A stretch of DNA of 9,168 nt, from contig JAUXHM010000034.1 in NCBI GenBank assembly GCA_030621535.1, positions 1 to 9,168 of the forward strand. The letters run 5' to 3'. This stretch comes from Candidatus Methanophagales archaeon (GTDB taxonomy: Archaea > Halobacteriota > Syntropharchaeia > Alkanophagales > Methanospirareceae). Position 1 is the first letter of the stretch, and each line of letters begins with the position of its first letter. The position numbers and the translations under genes were made by a program. Under the pieces are notes generated by a model. The model worked only from the letters and a program-made list of their open reading frames with translations. It was not told where the DNA came from and did not search any database. Positions 1 to 6,578 of this stretch are shown here, piece after piece.

Positions 1-31
1 GCGCTCTCCGTGGTGATAAATCACTTGATTT

Positions 32-1234
32 TTAGACTGTGCCTCGCTCCGATAAGTCATGCACAGGACAGATATATGTTAAATTGTCTATCATCATTCG
101 TGTCTTACAACCACCGCATACACGCTGATATTCGCAATCAGCACACCACGACGCACTTTCGCCGTGTTCAAACTTGCTATCTCTTAACCTTTCCCGGACT
201 TTATCAAGCCCTTCTTCACGCACGTTGCCCATCCGAACGGGAATAAAGGGACATGCCCATACGTCCCCGTTTGGTTTGATGTACATCATTCCCTTATCCG
301 CTAAACAACCGCCGACGAAACGCCCTAAGAACCGTATAAGTCGCCTGTTATGTATCCCACGACGTTGAAGTGCGTATGCCCAGTATTCGGGAGCCGCAAC
401 AGGAATTATTATCGCTCGTACCTCACGCTGCTTATTGAGTATCAAGTCCAGAAGTGCTTTAAAATCTTCTCTTCCGAGTGCATAATCCTGTATTTCCTCC
501 CCTCTGCCAAGAGGAACGAAATTGTAGATGAAATAAGAATAAACACCTATCTCGCTGCCATAATCTATGATTCGTTCAATCTCATCGAAATTGCGTTTGG
601 TTGCCACGGTATTCAGGTGTAAATAAAGGTTTTCCGCAACGCAATTCTCTATCCCCGTAATCGCGGCATCATAAGCACCCTCAACACCGCGGATACTATC
701 GTGTATCTCGGGATTCATTCCGTCCAGACCTATTACCACACCAACCTTATATCTCCTCAGCAACTTTGCAACTTCTTTCGTTATCAGCGTTCCATTTGTC
801 GCTATAAAGACGGTGAACCTTTTGGATCTGGCGTACGCTATCAGCTCAAAAAGGTCTTTACGTAACAAGGGCTCACCACCAGTGAATACGAATGTCCGAA
901 TGCCTAACGTAGCAATCTGGTCTATCAATGCCTTGCCTTCTTCTGTTGTTAGTTCTTTATAAGTCGCTTCTCCGCCGAACGCATGGCAGTGGACGCACTT
1001 TAGGTTACACTCGCCTGTCATCTCCCATACCACATGCGGATTCACACCGAAGCAGCAAATCTGTTCCGCACCCGCACCTGCGTGGAGGAGATTTTGTAAC
1101 TGCATCGCCCAGCGAAGAAAAGCCCGTTTATTCCAGCCGGTGAGCCATGCATATAGCATAATCGTGACCGCTTGTTTCACCATCAAATGCGGTGGATTAT
1201 AAAACGGCTTCACCCTAAACCTGAATTTTTCCAT
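32..1234 (-). CDS. Radical SAM/SPASM domain protein
   Basis: A 400-residue cytoplasmic enzyme expected to cleave S-adenosylmethionine with a 4Fe-4S cluster. The canonical CxxxCxxC is at Cys76, Cys80 and Cys83 (ECNLKCVHC), followed by the GGEP SAM-binding motif at 119-122. The C-terminus is a SPASM domain with seven cysteines (310, 328, 364, 367, 373, 376, 389) that should bind auxiliary clusters; the CxxCxxxxxCxxC block is at 364-376. Family members include PqqE, AhbC/AhbD haem enzymes and peptide-modifying maturases. Sequence alone does not say which substrate this one uses. An N-terminal segment of about 65 residues before the core is basic/aromatic and may touch a membrane or partner. The ATG at 1234 is preceded by GGGAGAAGAG, a good ribosome-binding site, inside the 17-nt gap after the prenyltransferase stop. 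The two genes are therefore almost certainly co-transcribed, and a role in making or modifying a prenylated cofactor is a reasonable inference. Confidence 0.93.
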   Translation of the reverse strand: MEKFRFRVKPFYNPPHLMVKQAVTIMLYAWLTGWNKRAFLRWAMQLQNLLHAGAGAEQICCFGVNPHVVWEMTGECNLKCVHCHAFGGEATYKELTTEEGKALIDQIATLGIRTFVFTGGEPLLRKDLFELIAYARSKRFTVFIATNGTLITKEVAKLLRRYKVGVVIGLDGMNPEIHDSIRGVEGAYDAAITGIENCVAENLYLHLNTVATKRNFDEIERIIDYGSEIGVYSYFIYNFVPLGRGEEIQDYALGREDFKALLDLILNKQREVRAIIIPVAAPEYWAYALQRRGIHNRRLIRFLGRFVGGCLADKGMMYIKPNGDVWACPFIPVRMGNVREEGLDKVRERLRDSKFEHGESASWCADCEYQRVCGGCKTRMMIDNLTYICPVHDLSERGTV

Positions 1235-1251
1235 TTCTCTTCTCCCTTACC

Positions 1252-2199
1252 TTATCCCAGCGAGACAACAAATCCCCGGAGAAGGAAGATACCTATAAGT
1301 GCCATAAGTATAAAGAGCATTCCTATGAAGCCATTCTTGCATATATCTTCCAACTCGTCCTTGTTCCTCCATTTACCCTTGGTCATCGGGATTAAACTCC
1401 GTAGCAAGAAGAAAGCAGGTAACAGAAGCAGCAGAACTTCCAGTCCGTTAATTATAAATATGACGGGAACAAACAGGATTAAGCTGCATACCGTCAGTAA
1501 GATATAAACAGGTGCCATCGCCTCTCGTCCAAAGATGACTACAAGATTTCTCCTGTTCACTGCTACATCCGCATCGTAATCGGGAAATTCGCGAATTATC
1601 TTCAGTGCCGGCACATCTACCATCCATGGAAGCGCAACGATAAGAGGAAGCCAGCTAAATCCTTGCTGAACGTAATAACCTGCAAATATGGGAATAGTAA
1701 ACCCAATACCCATAAGTACCTCGCCAAAGCCGCGATAAGATGCTTTTATCGGTGGTGCCGTATAGAACCAGCCGCCAAGAATCCCGAGTATGACGAAAGG
1801 AAGTGTTAATACGCCTGTATTAAGGTAGAACTGTAATAGTACGCCAAGAGGAATTGTAGCGACAAAGAAGAGTATAGATGCAATTAGAACTTGCTTTCTT
1901 GGTAAAAGCCCCTCTACTAATACTCTCGTGCCCCCGGTTGTTGTGACGCCTACTCTATCGCCACCAACACGTTCCTTATTTATCCTGTCCGTTTCATAGT
2001 CGAAATACTCGTTCGACATGAATGTCCCATTCGTTATAAAATAGGTTATAACAATTGAAACAGCAAATACACGCCAATCTATTGCCCCTGCTCCTGCTCC
2101 CGACCATGCGATGGCGGTCCCGAGTAAGAAAGGGAAGAATATCGTCGGATGCTTATGCAGTTCTTGAATCTTTATCCACGCGATTAATTTATTGCCCAT
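1252..2199 (-). CDS. UbiA/MenA-family prenyltransferase (copy 1)
   Basis: An integral membrane enzyme expected to move a polyprenyl chain from its diphosphate to an aromatic or other acceptor. Starting at the ATG at 2199 the protein has 315 residues, normal for the family, and is hydrophobic throughout with about eight or nine membrane segments. The first Mg-diphosphate motif is intact (NEYFDYETD, residues 63-71, form NxxxDxxxD), as is the second (PDYDAD, 206-211, followed by NRRNL). The first motif and the following TGGTRVLVEGLL segment resemble MenA-type enzymes, so a naphthoate-like acceptor is possible but unproven. The frame stays open upstream to 2289, but the added 30 residues are encoded by a repeat also found in intergenic DNA near 5060. 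A minus-strand TATA (TTTATATG, 2222-2229) sits about 26 nt before 2199. Alignment with copy 2 also begins here. The radical SAM gene follows after 17 nt. Confidence 0.92.
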   Translation of the reverse strand: MGNKLIAWIKIQELHKHPTIFFPFLLGTAIAWSGAGAGAIDWRVFAVSIVITYFITNGTFMSNEYFDYETDRINKERVGGDRVGVTTTGGTRVLVEGLLPRKQVLIASILFFVATIPLGVLLQFYLNTGVLTLPFVILGILGGWFYTAPPIKASYRGFGEVLMGIGFTIPIFAGYYVQQGFSWLPLIVALPWMVDVPALKIIREFPDYDADVAVNRRNLVVIFGREAMAPVYILLTVCSLILFVPVIFIINGLEVLLLLLPAFFLLRSLIPMTKGKWRNKDELEDICKNGFIGMLFILMALIGIFLLRGFVVSLG

Positions 2200-2221
2200 A
2201 TCTTGCGATAGTTTGTGCAAA

Positions 2222-2229
2222 CATATAAA
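2222..2229 (-). promoter_or_regulatory. TATA box of prenyltransferase copy 1, probably leaderless
   Basis: TTTATATG on the minus strand is centred about 26 nt upstream of the ATG at 2199. In archaea that spacing puts transcription initiation at or within a few bases of the start codon. No Shine-Dalgarno sequence is visible in the 25 nt before this ATG, which fits a leaderless message. The assignment rests on spacing only. Confidence 0.5.
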
Positions 2230-2230
2230 T

Positions 2231-2386
2231 AATGTCATTTCAAAAATTAGTAACCACAAGATTACACAGATTTTCACAAGAAAGGACATATCAAGAAGTC
2301 TAAATTGTTTCTTCTCTTTCTGATCTCTGGTCTTGTGTTAATCTTGTGAAATCTCGTGGTTTTGCAATTTATTATCGGAATGACTA
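2231..2386. repeat. Element A: repeat with inverted ends (MITE-like)
   Basis: The left end reads AATGTCATTTC...AGTAACCACAAGATTAC. The right end reads GAAATCTCGTGGTT...CGGAATGACTAT, an imperfect reverse complement of the left (ACCAC/GTGGT and GTCATT/AATGAC match). The right 55 bases recur almost unchanged at 3889-3949 in element B, apart from a short insertion. The inner left arm recurs near 5060. There is no coding capacity. It fills the gap between the MFS gene and prenyltransferase copy 1. It resembles a small non-autonomous inverted-repeat element, but no transposase partner is visible. Confidence 0.6.
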
Positions 2387-2405
2387 TCATACCCTTTTCT
2401 ATGTT

Positions 2406-2447
2406 CCTGTATCTTGCATCCTGCATCCTGCATCCTGCATCCTGCAT
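2406..2447. repeat. Heptamer tandem array 1 (6 x CCTGCAT)
   Basis: Six contiguous 7-bp units on the plus strand: CCTGTAT, CTTGCAT, then four identical CCTGCAT. The array begins 7 nt beyond the MFS stop codon, so it would be transcribed as the 3' end of the MFS message (ATGCAGG units). Seven is not a multiple of three and the array lies outside any supported gene. A second array with the same unit, length and orientation is at 5361-5402, also just 3' of a minus-strand stop. Confidence 0.9.
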
Positions 2448-2454
2448 CCTACTC

Positions 2455-3675
2455 TTATTCCCTATCTGACATGCAAACGTTCAATACCCCGCCAATCAAA
2501 ACAGCAACCACCAGGGGGTAGAACACTGCGGAAATACCAAAACTGTCGCTCACCAAACCAAGTATTATACGTGATGTAGACCCGAAACCAAAACCGGCGA
2601 ACATTAACAGCCCAAACGCCACTCCTGTTCTTGACGGCGGGACTTCTCTGCTTATCGTGGCTATTATCGCAGGAAGAACGGTTGGAAAAATCAAGCCTGC
2701 AAGTGCTAACGCCAGAATAGCGCCGAATCGCGGTAGATAAGGAACCGCAAAGAACAGAGGTGCAACAAGGAAAAAACCATAAGCCATTACCTTTCGCTCT
2801 CCTACGAGGTCGGAGAAATGTCCACCGACAAATTTGCCTATCGCTCCTCCTGCGGTAAACACACAGGTTAGCATCACGGCAATCTCGGGACTCAGCCCCT
2901 CTGCCTCATTGAGAAAGATGGGGATGAATGTCAATGAACCACCCATAACAAAACCAAACAGACCTTCTATTACGTATATCCGCCTTATCGAACCCGTGCT
3001 TATGATTTGTCGAAGAAAATCTTTTAATCCCGGGTCATCGGCACTGGTACCGGCATTGGCATCTGAGTGAAACTTTTGTTTTCTTGTCTCCCATCCTATT
3101 TTTCCTGCTCTCACCCTTCTAAACTTGAAAAGTAAAAAGGCGAAAAAAATAGCCGGGAATGCAAGAATAATGTAAATGAGACGCCAGCCTGCGTAAAGAC
3201 AAACAAAACCCGCTATTAATGGCGTTATCGCTATTCCCACGCTACCGCCTATCTCATGTACTCCAAATACTTTTCCTCGCTTGATCTTGAAGGAATTTGC
3301 GATGTGGGATAAAGCAGAGGGGTGATAGAAACTGAGCCCGAAACCCATGATAATAAAAATGAGGGTAAGCGAGAAAAAATCGCGAGAGAGCAGTAGAAGA
3401 GCAGAGAGAATAGCAGTAGAGAAAAAACCCATACTTATCAGCATTATTCCATCAAATCTATCCGATAGCATCCCTGAGAGTATGCTCCCCAACCCAATAG
3501 CAGCTGCGAATGCAAAAGAAAGCATGCCTATCCCGGTGTTCGTTAATTCAAACTCCGCCTTTATCACGGGTGACAGCGCAGGAAGCGTCGTAGCTAAGAT
3601 GTGCATTAAACCATGCAATACAATAAACGGGATAAGTGCAGGCACAAGCTGCATGTTTTTTCCTATTTCTTCCAT
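2455..3675 (-). CDS. Major facilitator superfamily (MFS) transporter
   Basis: A 406-residue polytopic membrane protein with the usual two six-helix halves joined by a charged loop at about 185-225. The loop 2-3 signature is GMLSDRF (68-74) and its counterpart in the second half is GGHFSDLVGERK (284-295). YHPSA (117-121) in helix 4 is reminiscent of fosmidomycin-resistance-type exporters. Family knowledge supports proton-coupled movement of a small molecule, but the substrate cannot be read from sequence. The ATG at 3675 has an A/T-rich TATA-like stretch about 27 nt upstream (3699-3708) and could be leaderless. An inner ATG at 3654 has AGGA before it and is the alternative, giving 399 residues. 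The gene lies upstream of the prenyltransferase/radical SAM pair on the same strand, but element A and the heptamer array intervene, so it may be a separate transcript. Confidence 0.92.
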   Translation of the reverse strand: MEEIGKNMQLVPALIPFIVLHGLMHILATTLPALSPVIKAEFELTNTGIGMLSFAFAAAIGLGSILSGMLSDRFDGIMLISMGFFSTAILSALLLLSRDFFSLTLIFIIMGFGLSFYHPSALSHIANSFKIKRGKVFGVHEIGGSVGIAITPLIAGFVCLYAGWRLIYIILAFPAIFFAFLLFKFRRVRAGKIGWETRKQKFHSDANAGTSADDPGLKDFLRQIISTGSIRRIYVIEGLFGFVMGGSLTFIPIFLNEAEGLSPEIAVMLTCVFTAGGAIGKFVGGHFSDLVGERKVMAYGFFLVAPLFFAVPYLPRFGAILALALAGLIFPTVLPAIIATISREVPPSRTGVAFGLLMFAGFGFGSTSRIILGLVSDSFGISAVFYPLVVAVLIGGVLNVCMSDRE

Positions 3676-3729
3676 TTTATACTCACTGAATTTGTTTGAT
3701 ATTTTTTATCTGTAAAACAAAAACAAAAT

Positions 3730-3948
3730 ATAGTCATTCCGAAAATTATTAACCACCCGATTACACATCGTTGGCTCTGCCCACGTCCCCGAAAACCCTG
3801 AAAGGGTTTATTTCACGAGGGAACAATAATAGAAAACATTTTTTCCGTGGTTCATCGGTGATTTTATCCCATATTAACCGTCATTTCTTGTGTTAATCTT
3901 GTGAAATCTCGTGGTTTATTATTTGCAATTTATTACGGGAATGACTAT
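3730..3948. repeat. Element B: 219-bp repeat with inverted ends, related to A
   Basis: The outer 11 bases are perfect inverted repeats: ATAGTCATTCC at the left and GGAATGACTAT at the right. The next bases also pair loosely (AATTATTAACCAC against GTGGTTTATTATTTG). The right 60 bases match element A. The interior contains a hairpin-like ACCCTGAAAGGGTT near 3797-3810 and no open frame of note. It looks like a longer sister of element A with a different centre, hence probably a non-autonomous mobile repeat. The left end lies about 55 bp upstream of the MFS start and contributes an ACTATATTTT that could serve as an extra promoter. Confidence 0.65.
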
Positions 3949-3956
3949 AAATTTTA

Positions 3957-4070
3957 GGCACCGATTAACGCGGATTAACGCAGATGAAAAGAGCAATACC
4001 GTTAGCCCAGCTCAACAAATAAAAGAAAAAAATCCATGTCTTAAATAGAAGGAAGTCATAGTTGATATAC
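3957..4070. repeat. Element C, copy 1 (5' of prenyltransferase copy 2)
   Basis: This shares its whole course with copy 2 at 5108-5240. Both have a GATTAACGCRGATTAACRCAGATG left arm split by single differences, the core GAAAAGAG..., the strongly conserved TTAGCCCAGCTCAACAAA, and the tail AAATAGAAGGAA followed by a TATA-like GATATAC. The right arm here is shortened (ATCCATGTCT) relative to copy 2. It ends 12 bases before the ATG at 4082, so the gene's leader and promoter lie in repeat DNA. A plus-strand GATATAC (4064-4070) is a weak TATA candidate. Confidence 0.75.
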
Positions 4071-4081
4071 AAAAAGCAAAA

Positions 4082-5050
4082 ATGAACCTTAATAAGGATA
4101 TGTTATCGGGTTGGGTGGAGCTTTCCGGATTGCCCAAGTTCACAACCACATTGATTCCTTTTCTCCTGGGGGCGGTTTTAGCCTGGGCTGATGGATACGC
4201 CTTTGATGGCGTGGTGTTCGCAATCTCGCTGCTTGCGGTATTTCTACTAACCGATTTCTGTTTCGTGCTTAATGCGTGCAGTGTGTATGCGGATTTAAAG
4301 CACAAAGGGATTGATTTTGGTTATGTAGCGGGAACAACAAGCACGCTTCATTCTACTGCGGTAAGCGGGAGGTTCGATGCGCTCGTGAAGGGACGCATAT
4401 CGGTAAACCAGGCAGTTACCGGTGCCTACCTGTGCGCACTGGCTGCTTTTCCTCTCGGCGTGCTGCTGCATTTTTATTTCAATACCGGCGGTTTGACGTT
4501 GCTGCTGGGTCTCCTCGGCATATTCATTCCATACTCGTATTCAAGAGGACTGAGATTCTCTTACCACGGTCTGGGAGAAATAACCCTTACCGCAGGAGTG
4601 GGATGGCTGACGGTATTCAGTGGTTACTACTTGCAATCGCATCAGGTGAGCTGGCTACCTACCATCGTTGCTCTACCGCTGATAATAGACGCATTCAAGC
4701 TGAAATTAACGAGGGAAATTCCCGATTTCGACTGCGACCTCTCGATAGACCGCAGGAATCTGGCAATTCGGCTGGGTAAGGTCACGACCGTCCGTCTTTA
4801 TTTACCGTTGACTGTATGTTCCTGGCTTGCATTTATCCCTATTCTGTTCTTAGACGTTCCCCACATTGGGTTCGGTTTGTTAGCTATTCCCGTATTCTTC
4901 ACTGCAAAGAGCCTAATCGCGGTGCAGAGAGGCGATTGGAAAACCGCGGAAGGACTCAGCGCCATAACTAAAAATGCATTCACCGGTATGATACTGATTC
5001 CCGTTGCGCTTACCGGGATTTTTGTTCTTAAGATTGTGGCAGCTGTTTAG
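4082..5050 (+). CDS. UbiA-family prenyltransferase paralogue with altered first motif (copy 2)
   Basis: A 322-residue membrane protein clearly paralogous to the gene at 1252-2199: FPLGVLLHFYFNTGGLTL (123-140) and the stretch around LPTIVALP match closely, and both align end to end. The second Mg-diphosphate motif is intact (REIPDFDCDLSIDRRNL, 211-227). The first is not. Where copy 1 has NEYFDYETD, this protein has NACSVYADL (64-72): the first Asp is Val, the last is Leu, and only a displaced Asp71 remains. The loop after it is six residues longer. The reading frame is uninterrupted and other frames here hit stops, so this is substitution, not frameshift. It may use another acceptor, bind Mg differently, or be non-catalytic. 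An alternative start is Met7 (4100), which aligns with the copy 1 start. The gene stands alone on the plus strand, bounded by element C copies. Confidence 0.9.
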   Translation: MNLNKDMLSGWVELSGLPKFTTTLIPFLLGAVLAWADGYAFDGVVFAISLLAVFLLTDFCFVLNACSVYADLKHKGIDFGYVAGTTSTLHSTAVSGRFDALVKGRISVNQAVTGAYLCALAAFPLGVLLHFYFNTGGLTLLLGLLGIFIPYSYSRGLRFSYHGLGEITLTAGVGWLTVFSGYYLQSHQVSWLPTIVALPLIIDAFKLKLTREIPDFDCDLSIDRRNLAIRLGKVTTVRLYLPLTVCSWLAFIPILFLDVPHIGFGLLAIPVFFTAKSLIAVQRGDWKTAEGLSAITKNAFTGMILIPVALTGIFVLKIVAAV

Positions 5051-5059
5051 TTCTTTTAT

Positions 5060-5088
5060 AACCACAAGATTACACGGATTTTCACGAG
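5060..5088. repeat. Fragment of element A left arm
   Basis: AACCACAAGATTACAC followed by GGATTTTCACGAG matches 2252-2280 with only two differences (A/G at two positions). It stands alone here without the outer TCATT end. It matters for annotation because the same bases at 2252-2280 would encode part of the spurious N-terminal extension of prenyltransferase copy 1. Confidence 0.75.
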
Positions 5089-5107
5089 ACAAGAAAAAAT
5101 AAATTAT

Positions 5108-5240
5108 AGACACAGATTAACGCAGATTAACACAGATGAAAAGAGTAATGCACTTAGCTTAGCCCAGCTCAACAAAGAAAGAATAAATCCGTGTAAATCT
5201 GTGTCTCAAATAGAAGGAATAACGTTATACTTTATATACA
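5108..5240. repeat. Element C, copy 2 (full, with inverted ends)
   Basis: The most complete copy. AGACACAGATT at 5108-5118 is the exact reverse complement of AATCTGTGTCT at 5196-5206, and the arms keep pairing inward with a few mismatches for about 23 bases. Between them is the conserved TTAGCCCAGCTCAACAAA core. Beyond the right arm the tail CAAATAGAAGGAA and a TATA-like stretch are shared with copy 1. Inverted ends around a conserved non-coding core fit a MITE or a folded RNA element. Confidence 0.7.
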
Positions 5241-5360
5241 ATATCAAAATCCAAAATCCCAAAAGGAAGGTCTGTTTTGAATTTTAAGTTTAGATATTGG
5301 AGTTTGTTTAGAATTTAGAGTTTCGTGCTTAGAATTTATACCACAGGATATTGAGCAATT

Positions 5361-5402
5361 ACTGCATCTTGCATCCTGCATCATGAATCCTGTATCCTGC
5401 AT
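5361..5402. repeat. Heptamer tandem array 2 (6 units)
   Basis: Six 7-bp units: ACTGCAT, CTTGCAT, CCTGCAT, CATGAAT, CCTGTAT, CCTGCAT. This is the same unit, phase and total length (42 bp) as the array at 2406-2447, but more degenerate. It lies 19 nt beyond the stop codon of the NDH-2-like gene on the minus strand, the same relative place as array 1 beside the MFS stop. Confidence 0.85.
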
Positions 5403-5421
5403 CCCCGCTTCTTTCTTACCT

Positions 5422-6537
5422 TTACCTGAATCTCTTCATATACCTTCGTTCCACAAACTTCTTCACCAGGTATGCAAAGACCTTGAACATCATCCCACCG
5501 AAATACATCGCCGCTTTATCGTTACCGAGCGATATAAAAGCTCTGGGGTTCTGTATCGTGTTCTTTGCCCGGTATCTCTTCAGTTTTTTCCCTTTCATTG
5601 TTCTGATTATGTTCTCCGCCGCGAGTTTACCCTGTCGTCCCGCCTCCTCTACATTTTGACCGGCACGAACACCTTCATTTTCGAAATATGCCGTATCCCC
5701 AACGGCAAATACATCCTTCATGCCGTCCACACGAAGATAAGGGTCCACTTTTAGCCAGCCCTTCTCCTTTGGAAGTTCAAGGTTCTCTAAGAGGCTGTTT
5801 TGTTTTATCCCCGCCGTCCAGATAATAACGTCGTATGAGAGTTCCGTACCGCCGGTGAACGTTATCTCGTGCTCGTTTACTTCTTGCACTGCCGTACCCG
5901 TCAATATCTCAACACTTCTATCAGAAAGGAATTTACTTACATAGGTGGCTACGTTCTCGGTGGGAAAAGCGGGCAATACCCTCGGCATGAGTTCCACAAG
6001 ATATATTTTCGCGGATGCTTTTTTGTCCTTGAAGTAATCAACCAATTCACCGGCAACTTCTACCCCGGTCAACCCGGCACCAATAACAGCAATGCGGATT
6101 TTCTTGGAGTAATCGAGTTTATCAAGTGCATTTTTCGTCTCTATCGCACCTTTTAAGGTATTAACAGAATATGAACGCTCTTCTGCACCCGGTATTCCAA
6201 AAAAGGTCTGTTCTGCACCGATAGAAAACACGAGAAAATCGTAAGGTATCTCTCGTTCTTCTTTTGTCTTTACCATCTTCGCTTCGAAATCAATATTTAC
6301 GACCGCTTCATTTATGAATTCCGCATTTATTTTCGCTGCGAATTTGTTTAGGTCGCCTGATATTTCTTCTGGTGTGACTTTTCCACTCAGTATCTCTGGA
6401 TGCGCAGCTTGATATTCAAGTCTCGTTCGGCGGTCAATCATAGAAATATCAAGGTCTTTTGAGCGTTTTCGCAGCTCGCTTAGCTTGCTTGCCACTTCCA
6501 CGCCGCCAAATCCGCAGCCTATGATTACTATGTTCAT
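5422..6537 (-). CDS. FAD-dependent NAD(P)H oxidoreductase, type II NADH dehydrogenase-like
   Basis: A two-Rossmann-fold flavoprotein of 371 residues from the ATG at 6537. The N-terminal FAD site is VIIGCGFGGVEVA (GxGxxG, about residues 4-16). The NAD(P)H site is VIGAGLTGVEVAGEL (about 151-165). The FAD-binding DVFAVGDTAYF is at about 275-285, and the NDH-2-typical EAGRQGKLAAENI at about 298-310. The C-terminus is short, hydrophobic then basic (FKVFAYLVKKFVERRYMKRFR), consistent with monotopic membrane attachment. By family it would pass electrons from NAD(P)H to a membrane quinone or similar carrier, or act as a sulfide:quinone- or CoA-disulfide-type relative. The paired redox cysteines of those relatives are not evident. 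A GTG at 6561 would add eight residues, but the FAD fold starts right after Met at 6537. It lies downstream of the surface protein on the same strand, with no obvious promoter of its own. Confidence 0.9.
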   Translation of the reverse strand: MNIVIIGCGFGGVEVASKLSELRKRSKDLDISMIDRRTRLEYQAAHPEILSGKVTPEEISGDLNKFAAKINAEFINEAVVNIDFEAKMVKTKEEREIPYDFLVFSIGAEQTFFGIPGAEERSYSVNTLKGAIETKNALDKLDYSKKIRIAVIGAGLTGVEVAGELVDYFKDKKASAKIYLVELMPRVLPAFPTENVATYVSKFLSDRSVEILTGTAVQEVNEHEITFTGGTELSYDVIIWTAGIKQNSLLENLELPKEKGWLKVDPYLRVDGMKDVFAVGDTAYFENEGVRAGQNVEEAGRQGKLAAENIIRTMKGKKLKRYRAKNTIQNPRAFISLGNDKAAMYFGGMMFKVFAYLVKKFVERRYMKRFR

Positions 6538-6578
6538 ATTGATAATGTTTTTACTCCCCACTTCTAAGCATCAGGAGT

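Larger units (their letters stand above)
3676..4081. other. 406-bp intergenic region made of repeats
   Basis: This divergent gap between the MFS gene (minus) and prenyltransferase copy 2 (plus) holds no credible gene. From left to right it contains the probable MFS promoter (A/T-rich, around 3699-3708), element B with inverted ends (3730-3948), and one copy of element C (3957-4070) running up to prenyltransferase copy 2. Only the first 54 bases and short joints are unique sequence. Confidence 0.8.
5051..5421. other. 371-bp intergenic region of layered simple repeats
   Basis: This convergent gap between prenyltransferase copy 2 (plus) and the NDH-2-like gene (minus) holds no gene. In order it contains a fragment of the element A left arm (about 5060-5088), element C copy 2 (5108-5240), an A/T-rich stretch of TTTAGAATTT-like imperfect repeats (about 5245-5340), and heptamer array 2 (5361-5402). 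A TATA-like CTTTATATACA at 5230-5240 has no gene behind it on the plus strand. Confidence 0.8.

Noticed and set aside
13..24. Terminator hairpin after the radical SAM gene (GTGATAAATCAC)
   Set aside because: The stem is only five pairs with a two-base loop, and no T run follows on the minus strand.
32..1234. Assigning the radical SAM gene as ahbD, ahbC or pqqE
   Set aside because: The CxxxCxxC and SPASM cysteines are shared by many subfamilies. No neighbouring haem or PQQ gene supports a specific name.
2406..2447. CRISPR or coding interpretation of the heptamer array
   Set aside because: The units are contiguous 7-mers without spacers, lie after a stop codon and are not a multiple of three, so this is a simple tandem repeat.
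4082..5050. Frameshift or sequencing error as the cause of the missing Asp motif in prenyltransferase copy 2
   Set aside because: The frame is continuous with good paralogue similarity on both sides, and the other two frames hit stop codons nearby without giving a better motif.
5230..5340. A promoter and small gene after the TATA-like CTTTATATACA
   Set aside because: The downstream sequence is imperfect TTTAGAATTT-type repeats with no open frame or ribosome-binding site. The TATA belongs to the element C tail.
6538..6561. GTG start at 6561 for the NDH-2-like gene
   Set aside because: It adds eight polar residues before the FAD fold and has no ribosome-binding site. The ATG at 6537 gives the normal family N-terminus, though neither start has a clear ribosome-binding site.
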